Counted from the stretch's first letter, positions 41,120 through 51,149 are shown. The stretch is 64,000 nucleotides of DNA from Deltaproteobacteria bacterium (GCA_003161515.1 PMOH01000316.1:1-64000); one strand, 5' to 3'. Notes: generated by a model not told the origin, from the letters alone. Numbers and translations are program-made.

Positions 41120-43053
41120 TGAACCGACCCTTAATATATACCGGCGAGATCATACGAACTTTCGACATAGCCTCGGCGTGGCGCGACGCACTCGAAGCCC
41201 TCGCTCAACTAACCGAGGACTTGCTCGGCGGTTCTACGTCCGTAGCCGCCGGACTCGCAGCGACGCAGCAATCGCCGGAAAGCCTGAGCATCAACATCGC
41301 GCCGGGGTCTTTGTATCTTCTCACAACCGTCGATCCGACCGCCGCGGGCGCGCTGCCCGCGTCGGCGGATATCGCGATGGTGCAGGGTATTCTCGCCGCA
41401 CAGACGGCTTTGCTGCTGAGCACATCAGGTCTTGGCGCCGGGCAGAATCGCTACGCGCTAATCGAAGCGACTGTAGTTTTCAACGACGGCGTTCGCGTCG
41501 GGGATCCTTCGGGCGGCGTATTGCCCTTCTACAATTCTCAAAACCCGGCACAGCCCCTTCAGGGACAAGGCGGATCGGGCGGCGTGCTCAATACCGAGCG
41601 GTTCGCGATAGTCCAATTTCAGATCAATTATGGGGCTCCCGCAGCGACCGGATCGGAAGCACCCCCGAATCCCGATACCAACTATGTGCCTCTATTCTTG
41701 ATTGATCTGACCTTCGGGCAAACCCAGATCAGTCAGGGTGAGATTTTGGTCGCGGGCCCGAGCGTCGGTACGGGTGTACCGAACAATTATCCACAGGCTC
41801 CGTTTTTGGCAGGCTTACTCAACTCTCATCATGGAGGTCTGGCCGGGCAGGCTCCGCAGGTGCGCCTCGCGGCTGCTGGCGGAAATCCTCAAGAAGTCCA
41901 AGGAATTCTTCCGCTGGCCAATCTGCCGGTGACGAACACAGTCGGTGGGGCCGTGATCCCCGTTATCAGAGTGGGAGCTGCGACACCTTCAGGGAATGTC
42001 GCGGGCAACACAAACGATCTCTATTGGTCGACGGGATCCGGCAGTCTTTACGTTTGCACCGCCAGCGGAACGGCGTCGACCGCAGTCTGGACAATCGCGG
42101 TGACGGTGGCTGGCGCCGCCCCTACGGGCGCGGCCGGCGGTGCCTTGAATGGCTCGTTTCCGAACCCTGGTATTATCAAAGTCCCCGATGGCGCTGGCGG
42201 CGGAGGCGTGACAGTTGATCCGGCGACGGCCGCAGCGGCAGGAAAGGTTATTCAGGCTTCTAGCTCGAGCGCGGCCGCATGGGCGACGCTTCCGACGCCA
42301 AACGCCTTGGCGGGCGCGCTGAACCTTCGCGGCGACCCCGATGGAAGCAATCCGACGACTACCTTTGATATCACCGCCGACCAGTTGATCTTGCGGGTTC
42401 CTGGAACGGGATTGGCGATCTTAATCACGGCCTTCGCCGCGAATGTCATAATCAATGGCTCGCAGTCCGGATCGCAGGCCAACGGCCGAGATCAAGCCGG
42501 GAATTTCAGCGCGAATACTTTCGTGCATCTGTACGCGATCGGCGGAAATGCGAACACCCCCGCGCTGCTCCTGAGCAACACGGCTCCGCCGACCGGTCCG
42601 ACCTTGCCGGGAACTTACTCGGCATGGACGTTTCTCGGGACTTTCCGGCTCGGAGGGACCGGGTTCTTCACGGCGCAGCGATTGCGCGGTTCGAAGATCT
42701 ACTATGATGCGCAACAGACGACACCTCTTGTAGCCGGGACGGCGACCACCGAAACCAGCGAGTCGATCAGCTCTCAGGTTCCAGCGATAGCGCTGAGAGC
42801 CACGCTGAATCTGTTCGGCGCCGCCGCCCCCGGCTCCGGCATCGACGTTTGGGCTTCGATTCGAATCTCAAGCGGCAATGAGTTCTTCCGCTTCGCCTTC
42901 AGGGAGGTTGTTTCGGTGGTTTCGGAGCTAAGCGCGCAGATCGACATACCTAATGTGGGGCAAGCGTTTTTGTATCTGTGGAATACTGGAACCGGGAGTC
43001 CCGCCTTGACTGCATGGGTGGGTGGCTACGAGGTGCCGAATGGATCGCACTAA
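41119..43053 (+). CDS. Tail fibre protein
   Basis: GTG 41119 overlaps the preceding TAG and follows GGTGGAGGGAG. N-terminal MNRPLIYTGEIIRTFDIASA, then LSTSGLGAGQNRYALIEATV, resembles the attachment part of myovirus fibres. The middle is Gly/Ala/Thr-rich, and the C-terminus contains a jelly-roll-like part (FLGTFRLGGTGFFTAQRLRG). The N-terminus would anchor on the baseplate. Confidence 0.7.
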   Translation: MNRPLIYTGEIIRTFDIASAWRDALEALAQLTEDLLGGSTSVAAGLAATQQSPESLSINIAPGSLYLLTTVDPTAAGALPASADIAMVQGILAAQTALLLSTSGLGAGQNRYALIEATVVFNDGVRVGDPSGGVLPFYNSQNPAQPLQGQGGSGGVLNTERFAIVQFQINYGAPAATGSEAPPNPDTNYVPLFLIDLTFGQTQISQGEILVAGPSVGTGVPNNYPQAPFLAGLLNSHHGGLAGQAPQVRLAAAGGNPQEVQGILPLANLPVTNTVGGAVIPVIRVGAATPSGNVAGNTNDLYWSTGSGSLYVCTASGTASTAVWTIAVTVAGAAPTGAAGGALNGSFPNPGIIKVPDGAGGGGVTVDPATAAAAGKVIQASSSSAAAWATLPTPNALAGALNLRGDPDGSNPTTTFDITADQLILRVPGTGLAILITAFAANVIINGSQSGSQANGRDQAGNFSANTFVHLYAIGGNANTPALLLSNTAPPTGPTLPGTYSAWTFLGTFRLGGTGFFTAQRLRGSKIYYDAQQTTPLVAGTATTETSESISSQVPAIALRATLNLFGAAAPGSGIDVWASIRISSGNEFFRFAFREVVSVVSELSAQIDIPNVGQAFLYLWNTGTGSPALTAWVGGYEVPNGSH

Positions 43054-46000
43054 GCTGGGCACGAGGATACTCTTCGCGGTCGTGATGCTGCTGATGCTGG
43101 CCAGCAGCGCGCGCGCGGACGTGGGCATCTTCCGTCGGAACAACTGCCAGAGCGGTCCGGACGCAGTGACGGCTCCTGTCAACGATCAGACGTGGTGCTT
43201 CGACTCGGCGACCGACAGCCTGTTGCTCTACACTGGAAACGCGTGGGTCAAACAGACCGGGGCAAGTGCCCTCGGCAGTCTCGCAGGAGACACCACCGGG
43301 CCGGCAGGCGCGAACATCACCCATCAGTGGCACCGCACGACCGTCTTGGTGACGACGGCGATGTCCCCCTACACGCAGCTTAGCACCGACTCCTATATAG
43401 ACTGCCTGCCAAACACGGGGGCCGTAACTATCAATCTGTTAGTGACCTCCGATGTCGGGAACCCCACCGGGAACGTCCTGACGGTCAAGAACCAACTTCC
43501 AGCGAGTGCGGCCTGCAACATCGTTCCTCACGCTGGAGATACCATCGATGGTGCGTCGGGCACTTATGCCGTCACCAGCCCGCAACCGCTAAATCTTCAC
43601 AATGCGAATATCGCTGGAACAGGTTCGTGGGAACGATGGTCGGGAATTCTCCCCGGCACGACCTGCGTAAATCAGTTCGCGAGCGCGATCGACACCACGG
43701 GAACGTTGACGTGCTCGAGCGTCAATTTGTCCAACTCGGTAACCGGAACCCTGCCGAACGCCAATGGTGGAAGCGGCACCGTCTATGGAGCGCCCGCGTA
43801 TTTCTCCCAGATTTCCAATGCGGGCGGCGCGATCGGCACGACCGCCAACAAGCTCGCCAAAGTGACCGGTAATCCCTCGACGGCCCTTATTTCAACCGCG
43901 GGCGATACGTCTGGCGCGTTGGGCATCGTTACCGCCGGCGCTGGCATCGGTGGAACGGCCACGATTCAGATGTCGGGCCTCACCAATTGCGTATTCGATA
44001 ATTCGACCTTGGCGGGCGACTATGTGGCTATCAGCCCGAGCGTCGCGGGGGATTGCCACGACGCCGGAGCTTCTTTCCCGACCAGCGGTCAAGTCCTGGG
44101 GCGCGTGCTATCGACCAACGGCTCGGCGGGCACCTATCAGATGTTCCTGTTTGCGGCCGAGCAACAAGGATCGTCGGCGTCTAGCAGCGGGACTGTCACC
44201 AGCGTCGGCGTGTCGGTTGCGTCAGTGCCGGAGATCGCGGTGTCGGGCGGACCCATCACCGGCGCGGGGACATTCACCTTTACGAAGAACTCCGAGAGCG
44301 CGAATACGTTCGCCGGTGGCCCTGCCAGTGGTGGTGCGACGGCATGGGCTTTCCGCCTCCTGGTAGGTGCGGACCTTCCGAATCCTTCGAGTACCAGCTT
44401 GGGCGGTATTCAAAGCATCGTCGCGCAGACTCACAAATGGATCAATTCGATCTCGACCTTGGGCGTGCCGAATCTCGTGCAGCCTGCGTGCGCTGACCTC
44501 TCGGATTCGAGTCCATCGTGTTCGACCGATACCACGAACGCGGCGAATATCAGCTCGGGAACTTTGGCGGCAGCGCGGCTTCCGAATCCCTCGGCCACGA
44601 CGATCGGCGGAGTCGAGAGCGAAGTAAATTCAGCGCACTTCTTTCTGACTGGCATCACGACGCTCGGTGTTGTATCGAATGCCCAGCCTGACTTCAGCGA
44701 TCTCACGGGCACAGCGACCGACGCTCAACTCGCGAATGGCTATTCCGGGACAGGCGCGTGCGCCGCGCATAAGTGGGCGAGCACGCTCAATCGCAACGCG
44801 ATCCAGACCTGCACGCAGCCGGACGCGAGCGACATCACCAGCCTGGTCGCGTCCGCGACGACGGACACAACCAACGCATCCAACATATCGAGCGGGACTC
44901 TTGCGCAGGCGCGACTTTCCGCCGGCTATGCAGCGCCGACGGCACATTCGTTTATCATTGGGCAAGGAACAAGCGCCCCGACAGCGTTGAATTGCGCGAG
45001 CGGCACCTTCGCGTATGGGCAGGGAGCGAGCGTGGACCCGATATGCCATACGCTCGGTGCGGCTGACATCAGCGGGGCATTCGGAAGTCAGACGGCGAAT
45101 ACGTTTTACTCGGCACCGAACGGAAGCTCGGGAACGCCAAACTTTCGCACGATCGCTGGTGCGGACCTTCCTAATCCCTCCGCGAGTTTGCTCGGTGGCA
45201 CCGAGAGCAAGGCGAGCGCGGCGCATTTCTTTCTCACCGGCATTTCGACATCGGGCGTACCCTCTTCAGCGCAACCTGATTTCACAGATCTAACTGGTGG
45301 TGCTACCGCCGCACAAATCTTAACCGCGCTCGCATCTCCACCGCCTGAGGGCACCGGCACGCCGAACACAGGTATCTTCAGTCCGTTCAAAGGTTCTGGG
45401 AACGGCGCAACTATAGATACTACGGTTGCGAATCCATTTATAGGCGGGATTAGCGGAGTGCGCGCCAATGAGAAGAGCGTGGATGCTTTTGGTGCACCGA
45501 CTGGTACAACCGGAACCTCACTTACTTTGAATGGCACAACGACCTTGACTATGGCGGGCGGAGTGCCTGCCACTTGGCTCCCTAATACTTATTTTGCAAT
45601 TCCTAAGGGTGGCCCTGCGCCTATGGTAAACACTCCGAGTGTCACCACCAACGGCACCACAACCGCAATTCTGATGCAACTTACCGGCGATAATACCGGC
45701 GGAGGAACCAACGCTGCTCGCGTCAAGGCAGGTTGCGCCACGCCAATAGTTAAGGTGTATTGCCCAGGAGGCAGCACAACTTGCACAGTGACTAACCAGA
45801 GTGATTTTGAAGATCCGTCCATAGTGGGGGGTGCTAAATCTTGCATCGACATCGCAGGCCAGACCGTAGGTGGTTCAACTCACTGCGCAGGAGGGACGGG
45901 GACCACTTTCCAGGTTGTCGCTATAAGTGGTTCGGATTCGATTATTCTCGACGTTGCACCAACTTCAACAAGTGCTGCGGCAGTGACGTTCAATGCCCCA

Positions 46001-48214
46001 ACCGCTTGCGGTACGACCAGACGAGCACAGACCTTTGCCTGCGACGAGTATCATGGCTGTTCGGGTCCGACTGCCGTTCAACAGATTACCAACGGAGCGG
46101 CAGCACTCAATCACGGAAACTCGTTGCTGTGGCAGTCGCCTTCGTGGCCGACAGGAACTCCGATCACAGTTAGCGGAGTTTCGTGGGCAAGTGGGTTGGT
46201 TACGGCTACTACTTCAAGTCCTCACGGTTGGGTTGGAAATCCTTTTCTTACGATAGCGTCCACTAACGGCAATTTGGTTTATACAGGTCCGGTGACTATC
46301 ACTGGGGCCAGCACGTTTGCTTATCCTGTCGCCGCAACTCCAGGTGCTGTGGGTACTACAACCGCCGCCCTTGAGGCCAGCTTCGTAGGTTACTGCGGAT
46401 GTACGGGAGCAGCCTGTACGCCAGTGCTTCGGCAATCAAAAACGCCGGAATATACTTCTAATAACGGGGAGGTAGAGCCGTTCAACAGTGATTTGTATGC
46501 ATTCTTAGATGCTCACACACCAGCCTTTCCGAAGAATCTAAGCATCTTCGATTTTGATAGACCGTGGGCCTACGATCCTCAAAACAGCGGGACTGTGTGC
46601 CCTGCTACGGCCTCGAACGGAACTCTCTACGGGAAAATCATCTCGACGACCTCAACCACGGTAGTTTTTACGAATCTCTATAACACTACGATTCAGACTG
46701 GAAGCTTTACCGGATACTTGAATGCCGGACCCCATATCCAAGCTACGAGTGTTGCTTCTGGTGCTGGCAACGACGCTTCCGGTAAGACATATCTTCCAAG
46801 GGCGATATATCCGATCTTTGGTAATCCAGGAAATATCAACAGCGTTGGTATTCAAACTCTTAACGTTCTAACGCCTGAATTTGAAAGCTCGGGCAATGAT
46901 AGTGTCGAATACACCGCAAATACTGGTGTTGGCGGAAGTGAATTGGTGCCGATGGAATTCGGCATGACGATGTTTGGGCTTTATCAAACATTGAGTCCAC
47001 AACTGTCCGGTCTTACAATGATCAACGATGGTGGCGCTACCCCGTCGATCTATATTGATTTTGATGGCTTCGATGTAGGTAACGGGAACGGGGTTGGGCA
47101 CACGCCAAGTCGGATGCAGTTAAGTCATATTCATACGAGTGCTGCTCACATCGGACTGCGTAAGGCCAACATCAATAATCAGAATGTTGAAAACGGCTTA
47201 TTTACCGATGTCGTTCTTGGACCAGGAGGGACAAGCCTGAATAGCGACATCTCGTGGTGGAATGGAAATGGCAACGCGCTTGAAGATACGTGGATCAATA
47301 GTAATTGGGACGCGAGCATAGGAGTCGCAGACAACTTAGCCGGCTTCACTCGTATATCTACCTCATGCTCACAAGTCGGAGCGGTCTGTATTTGGGAACT
47401 GGGTGGCTACGGCGGACCTATATCGATTACTGGCTACAATCGAGATGAGCATCTTGAGAGGGAGTACTTCGGTGCTGGTTTAGGCGCATTAGGCGCTGGT
47501 CAAAATGTTTCTATTTCTGGAGCGGAGTTTACGGACGCAACGGTTCCCCCCGATGGGATGTACTTCGCGATGACGGGAGCCGGAACAGTCAGGATTACGG
47601 ACTCAGAGTTCGATCAAGTTCCGGCTGGCATACAGAGCGATTACTCTACAGTGTTATTTCCAAATGGAGTGCTCTGGCCTGGTCAGTCAAACGGGGCTAC
47701 TGGGGGTTGGACTATTTCTGATGGCACCCAGTGGGGTCCGGGGTTCTGTACGGGAGCTGCCTTTAATCAAGTCAATGGTGGAGAAGAGCGCGCAGATAGG
47801 TGTCTTAATTCGTCTGGCATAGTCCAACCCGTCTCTACCATGTACGAGAGAACTTCTGGCAAAGGATTTCAATTTGGACTACCAAGTGGGGGTGGGAAAG
47901 GTCAAGGCACAATTAACGTACAGAATGGCTTATATCTCAACGGTAGTCTTAAGGGGATACCGTTCGCGTCGGCTACGATGTCAGTTACTGCCCCTACAGC
48001 AGTCGGTTGCGTAGATGGGACTGTTGCGGTAGCCGGTTCAACTATAGGCATGTCGGTGAATTGCACACCGCAAACAAATCCTACAGGGACAGGCGGACTA
48101 ATTGCTCTCTATGGATTTCTCTCCGCTGCCGGGACAGCGGATTGCCACGTCTGTAATCTAGCGGTCGAAACATCTCCACCGGCAACCACTTATAACGTCA
48201 CGGTCTCAAATTGA
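43040..48214 (+). CDS. Giant secreted fibre/adhesin-like protein
   Basis: ATG 43040 gives MDRTKLGTRILFAVVMLLML ASSARA, a signal peptide. 1724 residues. Residues about 430-780 carry repeats of the type SAHFFLTGI(S/T)T(L/S)GVxSxAQPDF(S/T)DLTG, typical of phage fibre shafts that trimerise. From about 45300 onward base composition is clearly more AT-rich and the protein becomes cysteine-richer, with a beta-helix-like C-terminal half. This suggests an acquired receptor-binding module. Other secreted proteins of this phage share the signal-peptide feature. Confidence 0.7.
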   Translation: MDRTKLGTRILFAVVMLLMLASSARADVGIFRRNNCQSGPDAVTAPVNDQTWCFDSATDSLLLYTGNAWVKQTGASALGSLAGDTTGPAGANITHQWHRTTVLVTTAMSPYTQLSTDSYIDCLPNTGAVTINLLVTSDVGNPTGNVLTVKNQLPASAACNIVPHAGDTIDGASGTYAVTSPQPLNLHNANIAGTGSWERWSGILPGTTCVNQFASAIDTTGTLTCSSVNLSNSVTGTLPNANGGSGTVYGAPAYFSQISNAGGAIGTTANKLAKVTGNPSTALISTAGDTSGALGIVTAGAGIGGTATIQMSGLTNCVFDNSTLAGDYVAISPSVAGDCHDAGASFPTSGQVLGRVLSTNGSAGTYQMFLFAAEQQGSSASSSGTVTSVGVSVASVPEIAVSGGPITGAGTFTFTKNSESANTFAGGPASGGATAWAFRLLVGADLPNPSSTSLGGIQSIVAQTHKWINSISTLGVPNLVQPACADLSDSSPSCSTDTTNAANISSGTLAAARLPNPSATTIGGVESEVNSAHFFLTGITTLGVVSNAQPDFSDLTGTATDAQLANGYSGTGACAAHKWASTLNRNAIQTCTQPDASDITSLVASATTDTTNASNISSGTLAQARLSAGYAAPTAHSFIIGQGTSAPTALNCASGTFAYGQGASVDPICHTLGAADISGAFGSQTANTFYSAPNGSSGTPNFRTIAGADLPNPSASLLGGTESKASAAHFFLTGISTSGVPSSAQPDFTDLTGGATAAQILTALASPPPEGTGTPNTGIFSPFKGSGNGATIDTTVANPFIGGISGVRANEKSVDAFGAPTGTTGTSLTLNGTTTLTMAGGVPATWLPNTYFAIPKGGPAPMVNTPSVTTNGTTTAILMQLTGDNTGGGTNAARVKAGCATPIVKVYCPGGSTTCTVTNQSDFEDPSIVGGAKSCIDIAGQTVGGSTHCAGGTGTTFQVVAISGSDSIILDVAPTSTSAAAVTFNAPTACGTTRRAQTFACDEYHGCSGPTAVQQITNGAAALNHGNSLLWQSPSWPTGTPITVSGVSWASGLVTATTSSPHGWVGNPFLTIASTNGNLVYTGPVTITGASTFAYPVAATPGAVGTTTAALEASFVGYCGCTGAACTPVLRQSKTPEYTSNNGEVEPFNSDLYAFLDAHTPAFPKNLSIFDFDRPWAYDPQNSGTVCPATASNGTLYGKIISTTSTTVVFTNLYNTTIQTGSFTGYLNAGPHIQATSVASGAGNDASGKTYLPRAIYPIFGNPGNINSVGIQTLNVLTPEFESSGNDSVEYTANTGVGGSELVPMEFGMTMFGLYQTLSPQLSGLTMINDGGATPSIYIDFDGFDVGNGNGVGHTPSRMQLSHIHTSAAHIGLRKANINNQNVENGLFTDVVLGPGGTSLNSDISWWNGNGNALEDTWINSNWDASIGVADNLAGFTRISTSCSQVGAVCIWELGGYGGPISITGYNRDEHLEREYFGAGLGALGAGQNVSISGAEFTDATVPPDGMYFAMTGAGTVRITDSEFDQVPAGIQSDYSTVLFPNGVLWPGQSNGATGGWTISDGTQWGPGFCTGAAFNQVNGGEERADRCLNSSGIVQPVSTMYERTSGKGFQFGLPSGGGKGQGTINVQNGLYLNGSLKGIPFASATMSVTAPTAVGCVDGTVAVAGSTIGMSVNCTPQTNPTGTGGLIALYGFLSAAGTADCHVCNLAVETSPPATTYNVTVSN

Positions 48215-48227
48215 GAGGATAAGGATT

Positions 48228-48274
48228 CGGGCGGGCTGTGCGGCGGAACTTTGGAAAGGGTTACTGCCCGCCCG
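48228..48274. other. Hairpin downstream of fibre gene
   Basis: Perfect nine-base inverted repeat CGGGCGGGC (48228-48236) / GCCCGCCCG (48266-48274) with a 29-base loop, 14 bases after the fibre stop. No T-run, so terminator role is uncertain. The distal arm ends at an ATG. Confidence 0.5.
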
Positions 48275-48369
48275 ATGACTCAGAAAGATACTTATCCGAG
48301 GCACCCTGATCAAGTAACATGCGCGATGGACCGAATCACGTATGCGTCCGTCAATTCGGAGCAACCCTG

Positions 48370-48885
48370 ATGTCATTTGCCAAGGCACTCAACTTCACTC
48401 TCATGGACTTGGAAGGCGGCTACGTGCTTACCGACCGCCCCGGAGACGCGGGGGGCCCCACCTATGCGGGCATCACCGAACGTCTCGCGGTCGCGGCTGG
48501 CTATCAATGGCATCCGCCCTTTGACCCCGTCGAAGTAGCCAACATCTATCGCTCGCAGTTCTGGGATACTTGCCGCTGTAGTGAACTCCCCGAGCCTTCC
48601 GATGCCGTCCTGTTTCAATGCGCCGTGAACATCGGGCAGGGCGAGGCGCTTAAGATCGACCACGAAGAAGTAAAGATATTTCAACGCGCGATAGGCGTGA
48701 CCCCTGATGGTGATTTTGGACCGAAGACACTGGCGGCGGCCCTGTCAGTGGCGCGCGACACGCTCCCCGACCTGATCCTAGAGGAGCAGGACGCGTACTA
48801 TCGCATGATAGGCGGGTCTAACGTGAAGGGCTGGCTCAACCGCACCGAGAAGGTCCGCAAGGCGATCGCTACCGGGGTGTTGTAG
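48370..48885 (+). CDS. Endolysin, GH108 lysozyme-like
   Basis: ATG 48370 (MSFAKALNFTLMDLEGGYVL) follows GGAGCAACCCTG. LEGGYVLTDRPGDAGGPTYA followed by GIT is the GH108 signature, with E15 the catalytic acid. Further ANIYRSQFWDTCRC and a C-terminal peptidoglycan-binding element (FQRAIGVTPDGDFGPKTLAA). It cleaves peptidoglycan during lysis or entry. 171 residues is typical. Converges with the leftward block. Confidence 0.85.
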   Translation: MSFAKALNFTLMDLEGGYVLTDRPGDAGGPTYAGITERLAVAAGYQWHPPFDPVEVANIYRSQFWDTCRCSELPEPSDAVLFQCAVNIGQGEALKIDHEEVKIFQRAIGVTPDGDFGPKTLAAALSVARDTLPDLILEEQDAYYRMIGGSNVKGWLNRTEKVRKAIATGVL

Positions 48886-49162
48886 GAGGTGCCCCTGCCG
48901 CTGCTGCGGAATCTGCACGCTGCTGAGGCGATCCCGATTGCTTCTTTCTCACCCGCGAGAATGAAACGGCCAGATACTTCGACAGAGCTTTGTTCGCAGC
49001 CTCTTTCACCCACGCGCTAATCGGGAATCTGAACGTAAACTTGCAGTGCGGGCAGGTGATCTCTCCGTTGCCCTGGTAGTCGGGATCGGGCTTGCCGGGC
49101 CGCTGTCGCTTGTTCTTGTAGAGCGCTCCGGAGTTGGGGTAGTAATTTCGCTGCGCCTGCAT
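48869..49162 (-). CDS. Zinc-ribbon hypothetical protein
   Basis: ATG 49162 behind AGGTGAGAA, whose AGGTGA includes the stop of the upstream 35-residue gene. A CPHC motif (ITCPHCKFTFRFPISAWVKE) with basic C-terminal half ending in an Ala/Pro-rich tail. Overlaps the endolysin end by 17 bases in the opposite orientation. Function unknown. Confidence 0.5.
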   Translation of the reverse strand: MQAQRNYYPNSGALYKNKRQRPGKPDPDYQGNGEITCPHCKFTFRFPISAWVKEAANKALSKYLAVSFSRVRKKQSGSPQQRADSAAAAGAPPTTPR

Positions 49163-49165
49163 TTC

Positions 49166-49273
49166 TCACCTCAGGATTAAAACAATGTAAGCGATTGCGA
49201 CAAGCACATACACGAAGGCGATAATGACGCGTGTGCGCAGCGACAGATTGAATAAATGCAGCTTACCTATCAT
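49166..49273 (-). CDS. Single-span membrane micropeptide, 35 aa
   Basis: On the minus strand ATG 49273 opens MIGKLHLFNLSLRTRVIIAF, then VYVLVAIAYIVLILR and TGA. Too short for standard gene lists. It overlaps the exonuclease stop (ATGA) and its own stop lies in the ribosome-binding site of the next gene, supporting translation. It could be a small inner-membrane regulator. Confidence 0.6.
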   Translation of the reverse strand: MIGKLHLFNLSLRTRVIIAFVYVLVAIAYIVLILR

Positions 49274-50028
49274 CGCGTTGCGAATTCCTTCATTGCCGCA
49301 CCTTCAAGCTCAACGACCTGTTCCAACCCGAGATTACCACGTAGCATCTCATACCGAAGAAACAGGATATAGGTCCGGAGAACGTTGTCGCCACAGTAAC
49401 CAGCGATGAGCTCGAGCTCCCCGGCGTCCCAGTATTCCTGCACCAACGAGCCGTCGATCCCGCTTTTGGCCGGCCCTCCCAAGAATTGCATGATGAGGTC
49501 GAGCCCGCCGCGGCGCATATCCATGCGCACGGCGTCCATCAGGTCGATGTGACGCGTCGCGCGGTAGCGATCGCGCCCCTTGGCCATGTGCAGCGGCGCA
49601 GAGAGGCCCAGCTTCATCGCGTGGAGATCCAGGAGCGGCAGATCGTACCCTCGGCCGTTGAAACTGACCAAGCGGCCGTCGAAAGCCTCGTAGCGGCGCC
49701 AGAAATCCAGAACCAGGTCGTTCTCGACGGCCTTCGTTTCGATGCCCAACAGATTGAAGTTCCCGTCCACCTGGCCGTATGCGATCGCGATCGGTATGTG
49801 GCAGGCGAGCGGAGCCATCGGCGCGCGGCCGTTGGGCAGCCGGAAGCGCCCGAGGAATTCCTGGTACGCTGCAGCGTCGCGCTCCTCTTCCGTCGCGTCG
49901 CGGGTTTCGCCCTTATCTTGGTCGAACGCGAACCGGGTGAAATCGATGCCTTCGGTGAGCTGCGGGAAGGCTTGGCGGAGCAGGGATTTATTTACCCGAG
50001 CCTCTACATCGAAAATTACGTGATTCAA
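49270..50028 (-). CDS. DnaQ-like 3'-5' exonuclease (PolB-type)
   Basis: Motif I VIFDVEA at the N-terminus, motif II LVSFNGRGYDLPLLDLHAMK near residue 120, and YCGDNVLRTYILFLRYE near 215 for the third acidic residue. These are the DEDD motifs of exonuclease domains related to PolB proofreading enzymes. No polymerase is fused, so it probably processes DNA in replication or recombination. Coupled by ATGA to the micropeptide. Confidence 0.8.
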   Translation of the reverse strand: MNHVIFDVEARVNKSLLRQAFPQLTEGIDFTRFAFDQDKGETRDATEEERDAAAYQEFLGRFRLPNGRAPMAPLACHIPIAIAYGQVDGNFNLLGIETKAVENDLVLDFWRRYEAFDGRLVSFNGRGYDLPLLDLHAMKLGLSAPLHMAKGRDRYRATRHIDLMDAVRMDMRRGGLDLIMQFLGGPAKSGIDGSLVQEYWDAGELELIAGYCGDNVLRTYILFLRYEMLRGNLGLEQVVELEGAAMKEFATR

Positions 50029-50219
50029 GATTTGTCCTCGATCAGCCGTTTTGGAGTAACATCGATCGAGGCGGGCTCCCTGATGCCGATGACGACGATA
50101 AATTTGGCCGACATAGGATCGGTCGCATCCACCTCGATCCGGTGCATCAGAGTGATCGGTAACTCGTCTTCTAAAAGTTGATGGATAGCCTCTCGTACAT
50201 CAGCGATCGTGACAATCAT
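50025..50219 (-). CDS. Small hypothetical protein, 64 aa
   Basis: Starts MIVTIADVREAIHQLLEDEL and reads as an alpha/beta protein (AKFIVVIGIREPASIDVTPK). It shares four-base overlaps with both neighbours in the recombination block. No recognised domain. Confidence 0.55.
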   Translation of the reverse strand: MIVTIADVREAIHQLLEDELPITLMHRIEVDATDPMSAKFIVVIGIREPASIDVTPKRLIEDKS

Positions 50220-50932
50220 CGCCGGTTCACCGGGGTCTTATCCTTGACGACGTTGATGCCGTCGATCTTGAGCTGACCCTGACTGAGTTGGAACGCGTCG
50301 TCGAGCGCCGATTGGTTGATGAGCAGCAGCGTCATTCGAAGCGCGGGGTTAGCCGCGATCGCGCGCACCGCCTTGTCGAAGTCCTCGACCTCACCCTTCC
50401 AGACCGTGCGATAGGAGATCCCTGGTGTCGACGTCACAGCCGGCGCCGAGACTTGGCGCATGGCCACGGGTGCTGGCTGGGCAGCGAGGTCCCGGGCGGC
50501 GGTTTCCTGTCCCGAGGCGCGTAGCTGAGTGACCTCCGCCTCGCGGGCGGCTTCCAAGGCGATCTGGACGTCCGGGTCGACCGCCGGCGCGGACGCGATC
50601 TCCTCGAGTTCGGTCCACCGCTTCATAATCTTGCGGCAGATTTCCCTGGTGTCGTCGATCGGGTTCAGGATCTTGTTTTCCTGAGCCACGGCCGCCTTCC
50701 ATGCCGCGTGCGTGGTTTTCTTGACGTCGGCGCAGAATGCGACTGCCGCCGGGCGTAAGTCCTTGGCGAGCGTGTCGAGGTCGACCGCTTCGAGGTAGGT
50801 CTCGATATCGGGGTCCGCGGCGCGATCGCGGAGTGCTTCGGCCTGCCGGATCAGCTCGTTTGCCTGCAGGTCGACCTTGGGGGATTCGCCCGCGGCTGGA
50901 ATCAGTTCACGCTGCGACGCCGATGCGCTCAT
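50216..50932 (-). CDS. Phage recombination-block protein, Gam-like in position
   Basis: Starts MSASASQRELIPAAGESPKV. N-terminal half is helical and resembles host-nuclease inhibitor or recombination-associated proteins (KTTHAAWKAAVAQENKILNP then IDDTREICRKIMKRW, a long coiled coil). C-terminal half: GISYRTVWKGEVEDFDKAVR, LLINQSALDDAFQLSQGQLK and IDGINVVKDK. Similar proteins lie beside RecT/exonuclease pairs. Precise function not established. Confidence 0.55.
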   Translation of the reverse strand: MSASASQRELIPAAGESPKVDLQANELIRQAEALRDRAADPDIETYLEAVDLDTLAKDLRPAAVAFCADVKKTTHAAWKAAVAQENKILNPIDDTREICRKIMKRWTELEEIASAPAVDPDVQIALEAAREAEVTQLRASGQETAARDLAAQPAPVAMRQVSAPAVTSTPGISYRTVWKGEVEDFDKAVRAIAANPALRMTLLLINQSALDDAFQLSQGQLKIDGINVVKDKTPVNRR

Positions 50933-51149
50933 ATCGATACCTATTCCTGACTTTGTAGTAAAAGAGCTGGCCCGGCTTTTTGAGCGTCATCAGTTCGCGG
51001 AACACCTGCTCAGGCACGTCGAAGTATTGATAGATCTCCGCCGGCTTGATGCCGTTCTTCGTTTCCTTGGCACGGAATTCTACTTCTAGCGTTCCTGCCT
51101 CCCACCCCACGGATGCGAGGTCGCTACTTTCGACAGGTATGCGTTTCAT
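50907..51149 (-). CDS. KTSC-domain protein
   Basis: MKRIPVESSDLASVGWEAGT then LEVEFRAKETKNG, IYQYFDVPEQVFRELMTLKK and GQLFYYKVRNRYRYERIG follow the KTSC domain pattern (short sequence with Lys, Ser, C-terminal RxxYxxxRI), common in phages and of unknown role. Overlaps the next gene by 26 bases. Confidence 0.75.
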   Translation of the reverse strand: MKRIPVESSDLASVGWEAGTLEVEFRAKETKNGIKPAEIYQYFDVPEQVFRELMTLKKPGQLFYYKVRNRYRYERIGVAA

